A DNA stretch of 64,000 nucleotides from Veillonella atypica KON. GTDB lineage: Bacteria > Bacillota > Negativicutes > Veillonellales > Veillonellaceae. Below, in pieces: positions 8,881-14,835 of this stretch. A program made the translations under genes and the position numbers. The notes under the pieces are model-generated. The model did not search any database. It had not been told where the DNA came from and saw only the letters and a program-made list of their open reading frames with translations. Location: contig NZ_PPDE01000006.1 of assembly GCF_002959915.1 (NCBI RefSeq), positions 31,030 through 95,029 of the forward strand. Direction: 5' to 3'. Every line of letters begins with the position of its first letter. The stretch's first letter is position 1.

Positions 8881-10293
8881 CTAAATACGACGTTGCGCAG
8901 CAACTTCTTGAGTTAACTCGTCAACCAATCGTTCTAACTTACTGATACGGCTTTGCGCATCTTTGGCTTCAGCGAGGTAATCAGACCCTTTGCCAGTCTT
9001 AAACGCAAGATTAATGGTGTACTGATTTTCAGCACCCAATGTCATACCCGCACCAATCAGTACACGTTCATTAGGGCGATAGAACGCTCCCAATGCTACT
9101 GCGTTAGCATTGCGGTAATGCCCATAGCTAATCGCAAAAGATGCTTTATCATTACGATTAAATTCAAGCGGATGCAAGCCACTTAATGCAGCACTAGATG
9201 CCCCCAACTTGTTAATGCGTTGGTTTGTAGTATTGATGCGGTTGTTGATTTCACCGGCCATGTTGTATTGGCGGTTTTCCAAATTCGTGATACGTGTTTC
9301 ATGATTAGCAGAGGTGCCTTGAAGTGTGCTGATATCAGCCGTATTAGTACGCACCTTTGCACCAATAGTATTAATCTCATCGTAAGCAGCGTATAACTGG
9401 GAGCCGTTGACAGCGTCCAAGCTGTCAGCCTCAACGCGCCCTGCACTCACGTTTTGGAGTTGTCGATTATATTGAGCCACACCACCTGCACCCGTGCGAG
9501 CTTTGGAGCCAAAGGATACGACGGCGCCTGGTTGTTCGCCTGCAAATACGTGGCGAGTGCCGTTGATTGTAATGGCATCAACACCTACCGCATCATCGGT
9601 CACCGAGTTGGTGCCAATAGCCACCGCGTTGGCGCGGTCAGCAATTGTGTTGTTCCCGAACGCTACTGCATCTGTGGCTAATGATTTGGCATGTGTGCCG
9701 AATACAAGAGCACCTTGGCCATTAGATTCGGAATTAGAACCAAACACCAACTGTTCCTTTTGGGAACCGATTTTATTGTTGTAGCCAACTACGGCGGACT
9801 GGCCACCAGCTACTGTGCCATTGTTAGCACCAACTGCGACGGAGTTTTCACCAGTCACGTTGTTGGAACGACCAAAGGCCACGGAGCTTTCGCCTGATAC
9901 GAACGCGCCATTCCCGATAGCAACGCTATCATAGGACGCCGTTCTAGCCTGGTTGCCGATAGCGATGGTGTACTCCACTAGACTTTCTGCATGCGAGCCA
10001 AACGCGAAGGAGTTACGGCCGGATGCTTTGGCATCATTACCGCCGGCAAAGCCGTTTTCTCCAGATACGGAATTATTAGTGCCAAAGGCGATGCCGTTTG
10101 GAGCAGATACTGTATTTTGAGTGCCCGCGATGAAGGCGGATGTAGCATTTGTAGTTGTTGTATTATTAGTGCCAATAATAAGGCTTGCATCACCATTAGC
10201 GGTGCCATTAGGGCCTAAGTTACTACCTTGTGCGAATACATTAACCGCTAGCGCGGAGATTGCGAGCGTGGATACAATTACTTTCTTGTTCAT
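8881..10293 (-). CDS. Prophage-borne trimeric autotransporter adhesin (YadA/Hia type)
   Basis: A 470-residue outer-membrane adhesin. A signal peptide is clear (MNKKVIVSTLAISALAVNVFA). Residues 25 to about 235 are YadA-head repeats, each a short turn ending in an SVAFG/NAVAIG-type motif (NGIAFGTNNSVSGENGFAGG, NSVAVGANNG, NAVAIGTNSV). A neck follows (RQLQNVSAGRVEADSLDAVNGSQLY, about 275-300), then a coiled-coil stalk (DISTLQGTSANHETRITNLE), then the YadA anchor (HPLEFNRNDKASFAISYGHYR to TINLAFKTG), which forms one third of a trimeric 12-strand barrel. Unusually, about 30 coiled-coil residues follow the barrel (AQSRISKLERLVDELTQEVA). It lies in the phage early operon, same strand, with tight spacing on both sides. 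It probably alters lysogen adhesion or surface identity. Confidence 0.9.
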   Translation of the reverse strand: MNKKVIVSTLAISALAVNVFAQGSNLGPNGTANGDASLIIGTNNTTTTNATSAFIAGTQNTVSAPNGIAFGTNNSVSGENGFAGGNDAKASGRNSFAFGSHAESLVEYTIAIGNQARTASYDSVAIGNGAFVSGESSVAFGRSNNVTGENSVAVGANNGTVAGGQSAVVGYNNKIGSQKEQLVFGSNSESNGQGALVFGTHAKSLATDAVAFGNNTIADRANAVAIGTNSVTDDAVGVDAITINGTRHVFAGEQPGAVVSFGSKARTGAGGVAQYNRQLQNVSAGRVEADSLDAVNGSQLYAAYDEINTIGAKVRTNTADISTLQGTSANHETRITNLENRQYNMAGEINNRINTTNQRINKLGASSAALSGLHPLEFNRNDKASFAISYGHYRNANAVALGAFYRPNERVLIGAGMTLGAENQYTINLAFKTGKGSDYLAEAKDAQSRISKLERLVDELTQEVAAQRRI

Positions 10294-10326
10294 AGTTGAA
10301 TTACCTCGTATAATATAAGTGTCAAA

Positions 10327-10929
10327 TTATTTTGATGTGGCCGTGTCAGTATTCCCAGTACTGATGCGGTCGTTTTCTTTTGGGCGTTTAAGAATATCGA
10401 AGTCAGAAGGACCGCCGATATCAACTTGTGCGTGTGCCCAGGTGTCATAGTCGAATCCAAATTTCTTAAGCTCGACTACGGCCTGCTTCCCTGAAGCGGA
10501 ACGATCAATAATGCTATTCAATGCATTCCGCGCTGACTTCAACTTACGAATCTCAATTTCGTAAGGTTTGGCCACTTCTAGGACTGCACGCCACTTTTGG
10601 CCCTTCTCGGAGTTAACATCAAGATTGTCATACCACCATTCGTGGAGTGGTTTGCACATGCGTTGGATGAAGTTATCCGCATCAGGTACAAGCTTATTAG
10701 CTAGTGTGCCATAGCCCAGTTCTTCCAAACGTTGGGCGCCTTTCCGTGCTTCACGTAAGCCATTAATGACTTTGTGGAACGCTTCAGCAGCTGCTACACG
10801 TCCGTCAGCCTTAAGGCTAATGTAGTGTGATTCGAGCGCTACGCTTTCCGCTTCTGTTTGTTCCAGGAGCCGAGCGTTGTACAGACTTCTAACAAAGGTC
10901 CGTACGTTGTTCTTTGTAGGGTTCTGCAT
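10327..10929 (-). CDS. Uncharacterised phage early protein
   Basis: A 200-residue soluble, charged, mostly helical protein with no signal peptide or membrane segment. Recognisable stretches are FHKVINGLREARKGAQRLEELGYG and a Trp-rich patch (LHEWWYDNLDV, near residue 110). I do not recognise the family. Nine codons upstream there is another Met (10956), but AGAAAGGAGG lies five bases before the ATG at 10929 and decides the start. It stands between the small regulatory genes and the adhesin on the same strand, 33 bases upstream of the adhesin. Position suggests an early regulatory or DNA-metabolism role; nothing in the sequence proves it. Confidence 0.7.
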   Translation of the reverse strand: MQNPTKNNVRTFVRSLYNARLLEQTEAESVALESHYISLKADGRVAAAEAFHKVINGLREARKGAQRLEELGYGTLANKLVPDADNFIQRMCKPLHEWWYDNLDVNSEKGQKWRAVLEVAKPYEIEIRKLKSARNALNSIIDRSASGKQAVVELKKFGFDYDTWAHAQVDIGGPSDFDILKRPKENDRISTGNTDTATSK

Positions 10930-11016
10930 AGGAACCTCCTTTCTGCTAAATTGCAAAATATACTACTTGGGCTCCGTACCAATTGGCCATCATTGCCCAT
11001 GTGAGGATTGCCTCAC

Positions 11017-11490
11017 TTAATACTGGCTAAAGTCAAATAATAATCCGATATCGATACTTAGCTTATCGGCCAAGATAACCGCCTTTCGAAAGGACATCGA
11101 CTTATTTATGCCCTTGAGATGGCTGTATAGGGTTGCATAGTGCATCCCGCACATCTCAGCGACGTCTTGAATGGACAATCTCTTATCAGCTAGCACCTTC
11201 CGGAACACTTCTGGTTTCAAGCGATACCCAAATCGATTGCCCCAGGTCTTTTGCTGAATCGAGCACTGGTCAAATAAGAAGTTGATTCGTTGACCAAGCC
11301 CTTTCGCTACTAACCGGGCAGTGCATATCCGCACAGGCAAGTGCTTGGATAATTTGACCAGGGTCATCGGATTTACGCCGATGACTTCAGCGAAACTGCA
11401 TAGCCCATATGGCGTGTTATCGTAGATCAGTTTCTTAAGGTCGAAACTGTTCTTGAGTCGCATCATCGGGATGATTGGTTTTCGCCTCAT
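11017..11490 (-). CDS. Phage regulator with two helix-turn-helix-like segments
   Basis: A 157-residue probable DNA-binding protein. The C-terminal half contains a Cro/CI-like helix-turn-helix: VFRKVLADKRLSIQDVAEMC followed by GMHYATLYSHLKG, then a LADKLSIDIGLLF tail. The N-terminal half has a second, weaker repeat of the same kind (CSFAEVIGVNPMTLVKLSKHLP), so the protein may be a tandem HTH. The frame runs 28 codons further upstream, but AAGGAGA sits just before the ATG at 11490, which also overlaps the previous stop in ATGA. It is likely an early-operon regulator; its targets are unknown. Confidence 0.7.
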   Translation of the reverse strand: MRRKPIIPMMRLKNSFDLKKLIYDNTPYGLCSFAEVIGVNPMTLVKLSKHLPVRICTARLVAKGLGQRINFLFDQCSIQQKTWGNRFGYRLKPEVFRKVLADKRLSIQDVAEMCGMHYATLYSHLKGINKSMSFRKAVILADKLSIDIGLLFDFSQY

Positions 11491-11672
11491 CGTTGTCTCC
11501 TTTGTAGTTTTTGGAGCCGTCTGATAGTTTGGCCCTGTTCGGCCACAATCCAAAGCGCCAATCCTAATGCACATTGCACAAAATACTGGGTAAAGCCTAT
11601 GCGGTCAATCTCAAGGCTACCAACGGAGCCCATGAGGATTAATCCGGCTACTAATTTAAGAAATGCATGCAT
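11487..11672 (-). CDS. Small phage membrane protein
   Basis: A 61-residue hydrophobic protein with two likely membrane segments (LKLVAGLILMGSVGSL, and YFVQCALGLALWIVAE) and a basic tail (RRLQKLQRRQR). The open frame extends 35 codons upstream, but AAGGAGG lies nine bases before the ATG at 11672, and the longer version would be a frame-shifted shadow of the neighbouring gene. It starts inside the 3' end of the HTH gene at 11656-11886, and its stop overlaps the next start. No family is recognised. Confidence 0.6.
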   Translation of the reverse strand: MHAFLKLVAGLILMGSVGSLEIDRIGFTQYFVQCALGLALWIVAEQGQTIRRLQKLQRRQR

Positions 11673-11886
11673 GATTAAATGCCTCCTTGATGTACTCTTC
11701 ACTTCTCCCTGTTCGAGCCAGGTATGTTTCAAATCCGAACCGGTCAATGACGAAGGTTCGTTTTTTGCCTTTGCCATAGCAGTAGGCGAAGGCTTTGTAA
11801 TGGTTGTTAGCGATGCCCTCTCTAACCGCTGTAAGGGTTAGGCCTAAAACGCTAGCCATCTGCTTTACTGTAATGGTGGGGTTCAT
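11656..11886 (-). CDS. Helix-turn-helix protein, excisionase-like
   Basis: A 76-residue protein of the small winged-helix/MerR-like group. ITVKQMASVLGLTLTAVREGIANN is a helix-turn-helix, followed by a beta wing (AFAYCYGKGKKRTFVIDR) and a short C-terminal helix (FETYLARTG). Proteins of this size are used by temperate phages as excisionases (directionality factors) or small repressors. The position on the lytic side of the switch, while the integrase is on the other strand, fits Xis but does not prove it. Its start overlaps the stop of the 55-aa gene in ATGA, and its 3' end overlaps the next gene. Confidence 0.7.
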   Translation of the reverse strand: MNPTITVKQMASVLGLTLTAVREGIANNHYKAFAYCYGKGKKRTFVIDRFGFETYLARTGRSEEYIKEAFNHACIS

Positions 11887-12050
11887 AATACCTTTAACAT
11901 GATTACAAAGTAGATAATCATAACGGTTAACGTTATAAAGGACAACAATCCAAGGATTCGGTTGAACCAGAGGTCAATCTTAGCGGTTCGATGAATCTGT
12001 TGAACGTGTAAATGTTCGATGATGATACGATTATCTTTTTCATTGTTCAT
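11883..12050 (-). CDS. 55-aa membrane peptide, phage early operon
   Basis: A short gene below the usual size cutoff. The ATG at 12048-12050 is preceded by AGGAGGT with six bases spacing. The protein has a charged N-terminus (MNNEKDNRIIIEHLHVQQIH) and one strong membrane segment (LGLLSFITLTVMIIYFVIM) ending close to the C-terminus. Its TGA overlaps the ATG of the following HTH gene (ATGA), so the two are translationally coupled, which supports a real gene. The topology suggests a cytoplasmic N-terminus with one membrane anchor. Function unknown. Confidence 0.65.
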   Translation of the reverse strand: MNNEKDNRIIIEHLHVQQIHRTAKIDLWFNRILGLLSFITLTVMIIYFVIMLKVL

Positions 12051-12083
12051 AGTTTTACCTCCTGTATTGGGTTAGAATCTTAA

Positions 12084-12107
12084 CATTCCGTAACGGTTTA
12101 ACCGTAA
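12084..12107. promoter_or_regulatory. CCGTAA/TTACGG operator-like dyad before the early operon
   Basis: Within the 61-bp gap between the Cro-like gene and the 55-aa gene, the sequence CCGTAACGGTTTAACCGTAA holds three copies of the CCGT(T/A)A half site in alternating orientation. The same half sites recur in the switch region at 12351-12440. It is probably bound by the repressor or Cro-like protein to control the rest of the early operon. Inference from repetition and position only. Confidence 0.5.
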
Positions 12108-12111
12108 TTCA

Positions 12112-12300
12112 CTATAAAAAAATAATGTCATCATATGCCACATTGAACACCTCTTGAATCTTCTTAATGTGTGGCACATCCGGAAATGAACGCTTACGCT
12201 CCCAGTTCCCCCAGGTGTCAACTGATACGCCAACATGCATTGCCGCTGTTACCTGGGACCAATTTCTCGATGCCCTCAACATCTTCAGCGTGTACTTCAT
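12112..12300 (-). CDS. Cro-like XRE-family regulator
   Basis: A 62-residue single-domain Cro/CI helix-turn-helix protein. LKMLRASRNWSQVTAAMHVGVS followed by VDTWGNWERKRSFPDV are the recognition helices of the XRE fold, and the last residues (KKIQEVFNVAYDDIIFL) close it. It is the first gene leftward from the switch and divergent from the CI-like gene, the classic Cro position. The ribosome site AAAGGAGG is eight bases before the ATG. It should compete with the repressor for the CCGTAA-type operators between them. Confidence 0.85.
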   Translation of the reverse strand: MKYTLKMLRASRNWSQVTAAMHVGVSVDTWGNWERKRSFPDVPHIKKIQEVFNVAYDDIIFL

Positions 12301-12350
12301 GGGCTACCTCCTTTCTGATGAGTAGTTCCTGTTTACAGTTATCATTGTAG

Positions 12351-12440
12351 TACGGATAAACCGTAATGTCCATAAATTAAACATAAATTATTGTAAAATT
12401 TCCGTAAATTATTGATTTTTTTACGGAACTATCGTAATAT
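12351..12440. promoter_or_regulatory. Lysogeny switch: divergent promoters and operators
   Basis: The 179-bp region between the Cro-like gene and the CI-like gene contains repeated TACGG/CCGTA elements: a 15-bp dyad TACGG-ATAAA-CCGTA at 12351-12365, TTCCGTAAA at 12400-12408 and its inverted copy TTTACGGAA at 12420-12428. TTGATT at about 12412-12417 and TAATATA near 12435 are spaced like a -35/-10 pair reading rightward into the repressor, so the second dyad would cover that promoter. The operators are inferred from symmetry and repetition; no footprint is implied. Confidence 0.6.
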
Positions 12441-12479
12441 ATAGGTATATTAATAATGTTAATTTGAGAGGATTTCAAC

Positions 12480-12860
12480 ATGAGTGATTTAGGTAATAAG
12501 GCTATTATGGCTGAAAATATCCAACGCTTAATGGATAGTCGAGGCATAGACCGTAATAAAATCTGTGCTGACTTGGGCTTTAAATACACGACCTTTACAG
12601 ATTGGGTTAAGGGTAACACATATCCTAGAATTGATAAAATCGAGATGATGGCGAATTATTTCGGGGTTCCTAAATCTCAATTAGTAGAGAAGTATGTTGA
12701 AGACGGATATTATTCTGATGCGGAAGCAGCCGAATTTGCGGAGTACCTACGTACACGCCCAGGTGCGCGCATGCTCTTTTCTGCCGCAAAAGATATTACT
12801 AAAGAGGAGATGGAAGAAACTGTCAAATACATAGAGTTCTTAAAATCTAAACATAAGTAA
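12480..12860 (+). CDS. CI-like XRE-family prophage repressor
   Basis: A 126-residue repressor. Residues 8-66 form an XRE helix-turn-helix (IQRLMDSRGIDRNKICADLG, YTTFTDWVKGNTYPRIDKIEMMANYFG). The remaining 60 residues are acidic and helical, without the S24 peptidase domain of lambda CI, so induction cannot be by RecA-driven self-cleavage. A metallopeptidase gene of ImmA type follows 24 bases downstream, which suggests induction by proteolysis instead, as in ICEBs1. It starts the rightward lysogeny transcript, divergent from the Cro-like gene. Confidence 0.85.
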   Translation: MSDLGNKAIMAENIQRLMDSRGIDRNKICADLGFKYTTFTDWVKGNTYPRIDKIEMMANYFGVPKSQLVEKYVEDGYYSDAEAAEFAEYLRTRPGARMLFSAAKDITKEEMEETVKYIEFLKSKHK

Positions 12861-12884
12861 TACACACAAGGGAGAGTGGTAGTA

Positions 12885-13151
12885 TTGGTTATTAACCTTA
12901 TCTATTGTGACTTACCAAATGCCAAAGCAGTTTCTGAGGAATCAGAGGATATAGATACTCATAATATCTATATTAATAAAAATCTCCCCCATGAACGAAT
13001 GAGGGAAGAAATAAAGCATGAACTGAGTCACATTATCCGTGATGACTTTTATGTGGATCATCACGTTAATTTAGTCGAGCGTATGGTTAGAATGTCCCAG
13101 ATTGATGATGGTGACATTGACGGAATCGACTTTTATCATCACATTATTTAA
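12885..13151 (+). CDS. Short ImmA/IrrE-type metallopeptidase
   Basis: About 88 residues, reduced compared with usual ImmA proteins (140-200 residues). The zinc motif HELSH is present (EIKHELSHIIRDD), and the preceding NIYINKNLPHERMREEI matches the ImmA/IrrE N-terminal part. ImmA proteases cleave XRE repressors; the adjacent CI-like protein is the obvious substrate. Start choice is uncertain: GTG at 12876 touches the GGGAGA ribosome site, whereas TTG at 12885 has normal spacing and yields MVINLIYCDLP, which looks like related proteins. The third zinc ligand is not obvious in so short a protein; Glu68 or Asp residues in the tail are candidates. Confidence 0.75.
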   Translation: MVINLIYCDLPNAKAVSEESEDIDTHNIYINKNLPHERMREEIKHELSHIIRDDFYVDHHVNLVERMVRMSQIDDGDIDGIDFYHHII

Positions 13152-13169
13152 CTTCGGGAGGTTATTATA

Positions 13170-13571
13170 ATGACTATTAAACGTATTTTGAGTGTAGTAA
13201 TTATTCTTATAGTCGCCATAGGTCTCACCCTATTCGCCCTATGGCCTAAACCGTCCATCGAGTTTAGAAATGAGTCCGTGCTTGGCCATACCGTAACCAG
13301 TGTAGTCCTTGAGGACTGGACACTCACATCCGCCCAGGGCGGAGAGAACTCCACTCTTACCTTCCCGAATGGGAAGTCCGTGCAGGCACACTGGCAACTC
13401 GTGCAGACCGTACCGCCTGCGCACCGATTCGATATGTTCCCTGAATCGTTCTTTTACCACACCGTATATGTGGCACCGGTTCAGCCAGGACTCGTTGATT
13501 ACATCAATGCTAATAAACCTACCGTAACCTACTACCTAAACGGGGAGGCTAAACAGATTCAATTTAAATAA
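13170..13571 (+). CDS. Membrane-anchored lysogeny protein of unknown function
   Basis: A 133-residue protein with one N-terminal membrane anchor (ILSVVIILIVAIGLTLFALWP, residues 6-26) without a lipobox, followed by about 105 residues predicted to lie outside the membrane and rich in beta-strand stretches (SVLGHTVTSVVLEDWTLTS, KPTVTYYLNGEAKQIQF). No family is recognised. It is cotranscribed with the repressor and peptidase, so it would be made in the lysogen. Genes in this position commonly change the host, for instance by excluding superinfecting phages; that role is a guess from position. Ribosome site GGGAGG, nine bases before the ATG. Confidence 0.7.
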   Translation: MTIKRILSVVIILIVAIGLTLFALWPKPSIEFRNESVLGHTVTSVVLEDWTLTSAQGGENSTLTFPNGKSVQAHWQLVQTVPPAHRFDMFPESFFYHTVYVAPVQPGLVDYINANKPTVTYYLNGEAKQIQFK

Positions 13572-13575
13572 AGTA

Positions 13576-13609
13576 AAGCCCCTATCCGATACTACTCAGA
13601 TAGGGGCTT
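13576..13609 (+). terminator. Stem-loop after the lysogeny operon
   Basis: An 11-bp perfect inverted repeat, AAGCCCCTATC...GATAGGGGCTT, with a 12-base loop, lies between the membrane-protein gene and the integrase. It has no T-run after it, so it may act as an attenuator or processing site rather than a full terminator; the integrase ribosome site follows at once. Confidence 0.55.
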
Positions 13610-13628
13610 AGCTATAGGAGGATATATT

Positions 13629-14723
13629 ATGGCCATGAAACGAGCCAACGGAACAGGATCCGTTTATAAAATGAAACATAAAAACCTTCGTAAGCCTTAC
13701 CGTGCTGTTATCACAGCCGGATGGACAGCGGAAGGAAAACCTATTAAGCGCTCACTAGGGACTTTTGCGAAGCAAGCTGACGCATACCAGGCCTTAGCAC
13801 AATTTGCGAGTAACCCAGATGCCTTTGCAGAACGTAAGATGACTACCTTTGGCCAAGTATTCGATTGGACGATTGACGAGTCAAAGCGTCAAGGGTTATC
13901 TAAAGGGCGTATCCAACATATTGAAATTGTGCGGGACCACTTTGCGCATCTCTTATCACAAGATGTTACTACCTTACGAGTTCCCCATGTTCAATCATTC
14001 TTTGATGACCCGACCAGGAAGCAATCCTATCTTCAATCAGTCAAAGCTATCTTGGTTCGTGTGATGAATGTCGGGATAAAGCATGAAGTGTTAACAAAGA
14101 ATTATATGCGCGATATTATAATCTCAAAAAATGCCCCTAGTACACGCATAGCGAAAGTTTTTACTCCGAGCCATATAATTACACTATGGGAGCATAAAAA
14201 CGAGCGTACGGCTCAAATATTGCTACTTTATATTTACACCGGACTCAGAATTTCCGAGCTATACGGTATTAAAATTGAGGATGTGCATCTAAAAGAACGA
14301 TACATGATTGGTGGATCTAAAACGGACGCAGGTAAACGTAGAATCATACCAATAGCGGAATGTATTTATCCAATTATATCTGCCTTCTACAGTGAAGCTC
14401 AATTCAAACGCTCCAATAGGTTATTTAAATCTCCTAGTAAGACCATATATCGTACTCATTTTACTAAAATATGCCAAGAACTCAACTTGGGCGAACATGT
14501 ACCCCACGATACGAGACACACGTTTATCACAATGTGCAGTAATGCAGAAATTCCGGAAATTATTGTTAAGCATATTGTTGGCCACTCCACTGCCAGCAAT
14601 ATCACACAAGACATTTACACGCATAAGACTACGAATCAATATGTAGAGGCGGTGAATAAATTACCGACCTACGATGACCTAATTGAGGGTGAGCCACGGG
14701 TGAGCTACCGTAACGAAATGTAA
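13629..14723 (+). CDS. int: Prophage tyrosine integrase
   Basis: A 364-residue tyrosine recombinase. The N-terminal basic AP2-like arm-binding domain (NGTGSVYKMKHKNLRKPYRAVI) is followed by a core-binding domain (about 70-165) and the catalytic domain. Active-site residues are all visible: Arg207 (TGLRISELYG), the lysine in GGSKTDAGKRR (about 231), His293 and Arg296 (PHDTRHTFI), His319 (VGHSTAS) and the nucleophile Tyr330 (QDIYTH). It would insert and, with a directionality factor, excise the prophage. It is the last phage gene before the core gene sbcC, so the attachment site should lie close by (14,724-14,835), but no direct repeat can be identified with only one prophage end in view. Confidence 0.95.
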   Translation: MAMKRANGTGSVYKMKHKNLRKPYRAVITAGWTAEGKPIKRSLGTFAKQADAYQALAQFASNPDAFAERKMTTFGQVFDWTIDESKRQGLSKGRIQHIEIVRDHFAHLLSQDVTTLRVPHVQSFFDDPTRKQSYLQSVKAILVRVMNVGIKHEVLTKNYMRDIIISKNAPSTRIAKVFTPSHIITLWEHKNERTAQILLLYIYTGLRISELYGIKIEDVHLKERYMIGGSKTDAGKRRIIPIAECIYPIISAFYSEAQFKRSNRLFKSPSKTIYRTHFTKICQELNLGEHVPHDTRHTFITMCSNAEIPEIIVKHIVGHSTASNITQDIYTHKTTNQYVEAVNKLPTYDDLIEGEPRVSYRNEM

Positions 14724-14749
14724 CGATTTTTGATAATTTTAAGCAAATG

Positions 14750-14783
14750 AAAACCCAGTAAACCGCGCGTTTACTGGGTTTTT
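14750..14783. terminator. Bidirectional terminator between integrase and sbcC
   Basis: A 14-bp perfect stem, AAAACCCAGTAAAC/GTTTACTGGGTTTT, with loop CGCGC, flanked by A-run and T-run, serves both converging genes. The prophage/chromosome junction is probably on one side of it. Confidence 0.85.
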
Positions 14784-14835
14784 AAAGTTATGCTAATATC
14801 CTCTTTTAATAGTATCACATTTTGTAAATTTATAG

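Noticed and set aside
11491-11574. 28-codon N-terminal extension of the two-HTH regulator
   Set aside because: It would overlap the small membrane gene out of frame, and a good ribosome site supports the ATG at 11,490.
12480-12860. LexA-like self-cleaving repressor
   Set aside because: There is no S24 peptidase domain; the C-terminal part is only about 60 helical residues.
13239-13460. Minus-strand 73-codon frame inside the lysogeny membrane-protein gene
   Set aside because: Antisense to a gene with a good ribosome site and membrane anchor; no start signal of its own.
14724-14835. tRNA gene as integration site
   Set aside because: No cloverleaf or T-loop GTTCRA sequence is visible in the gap.
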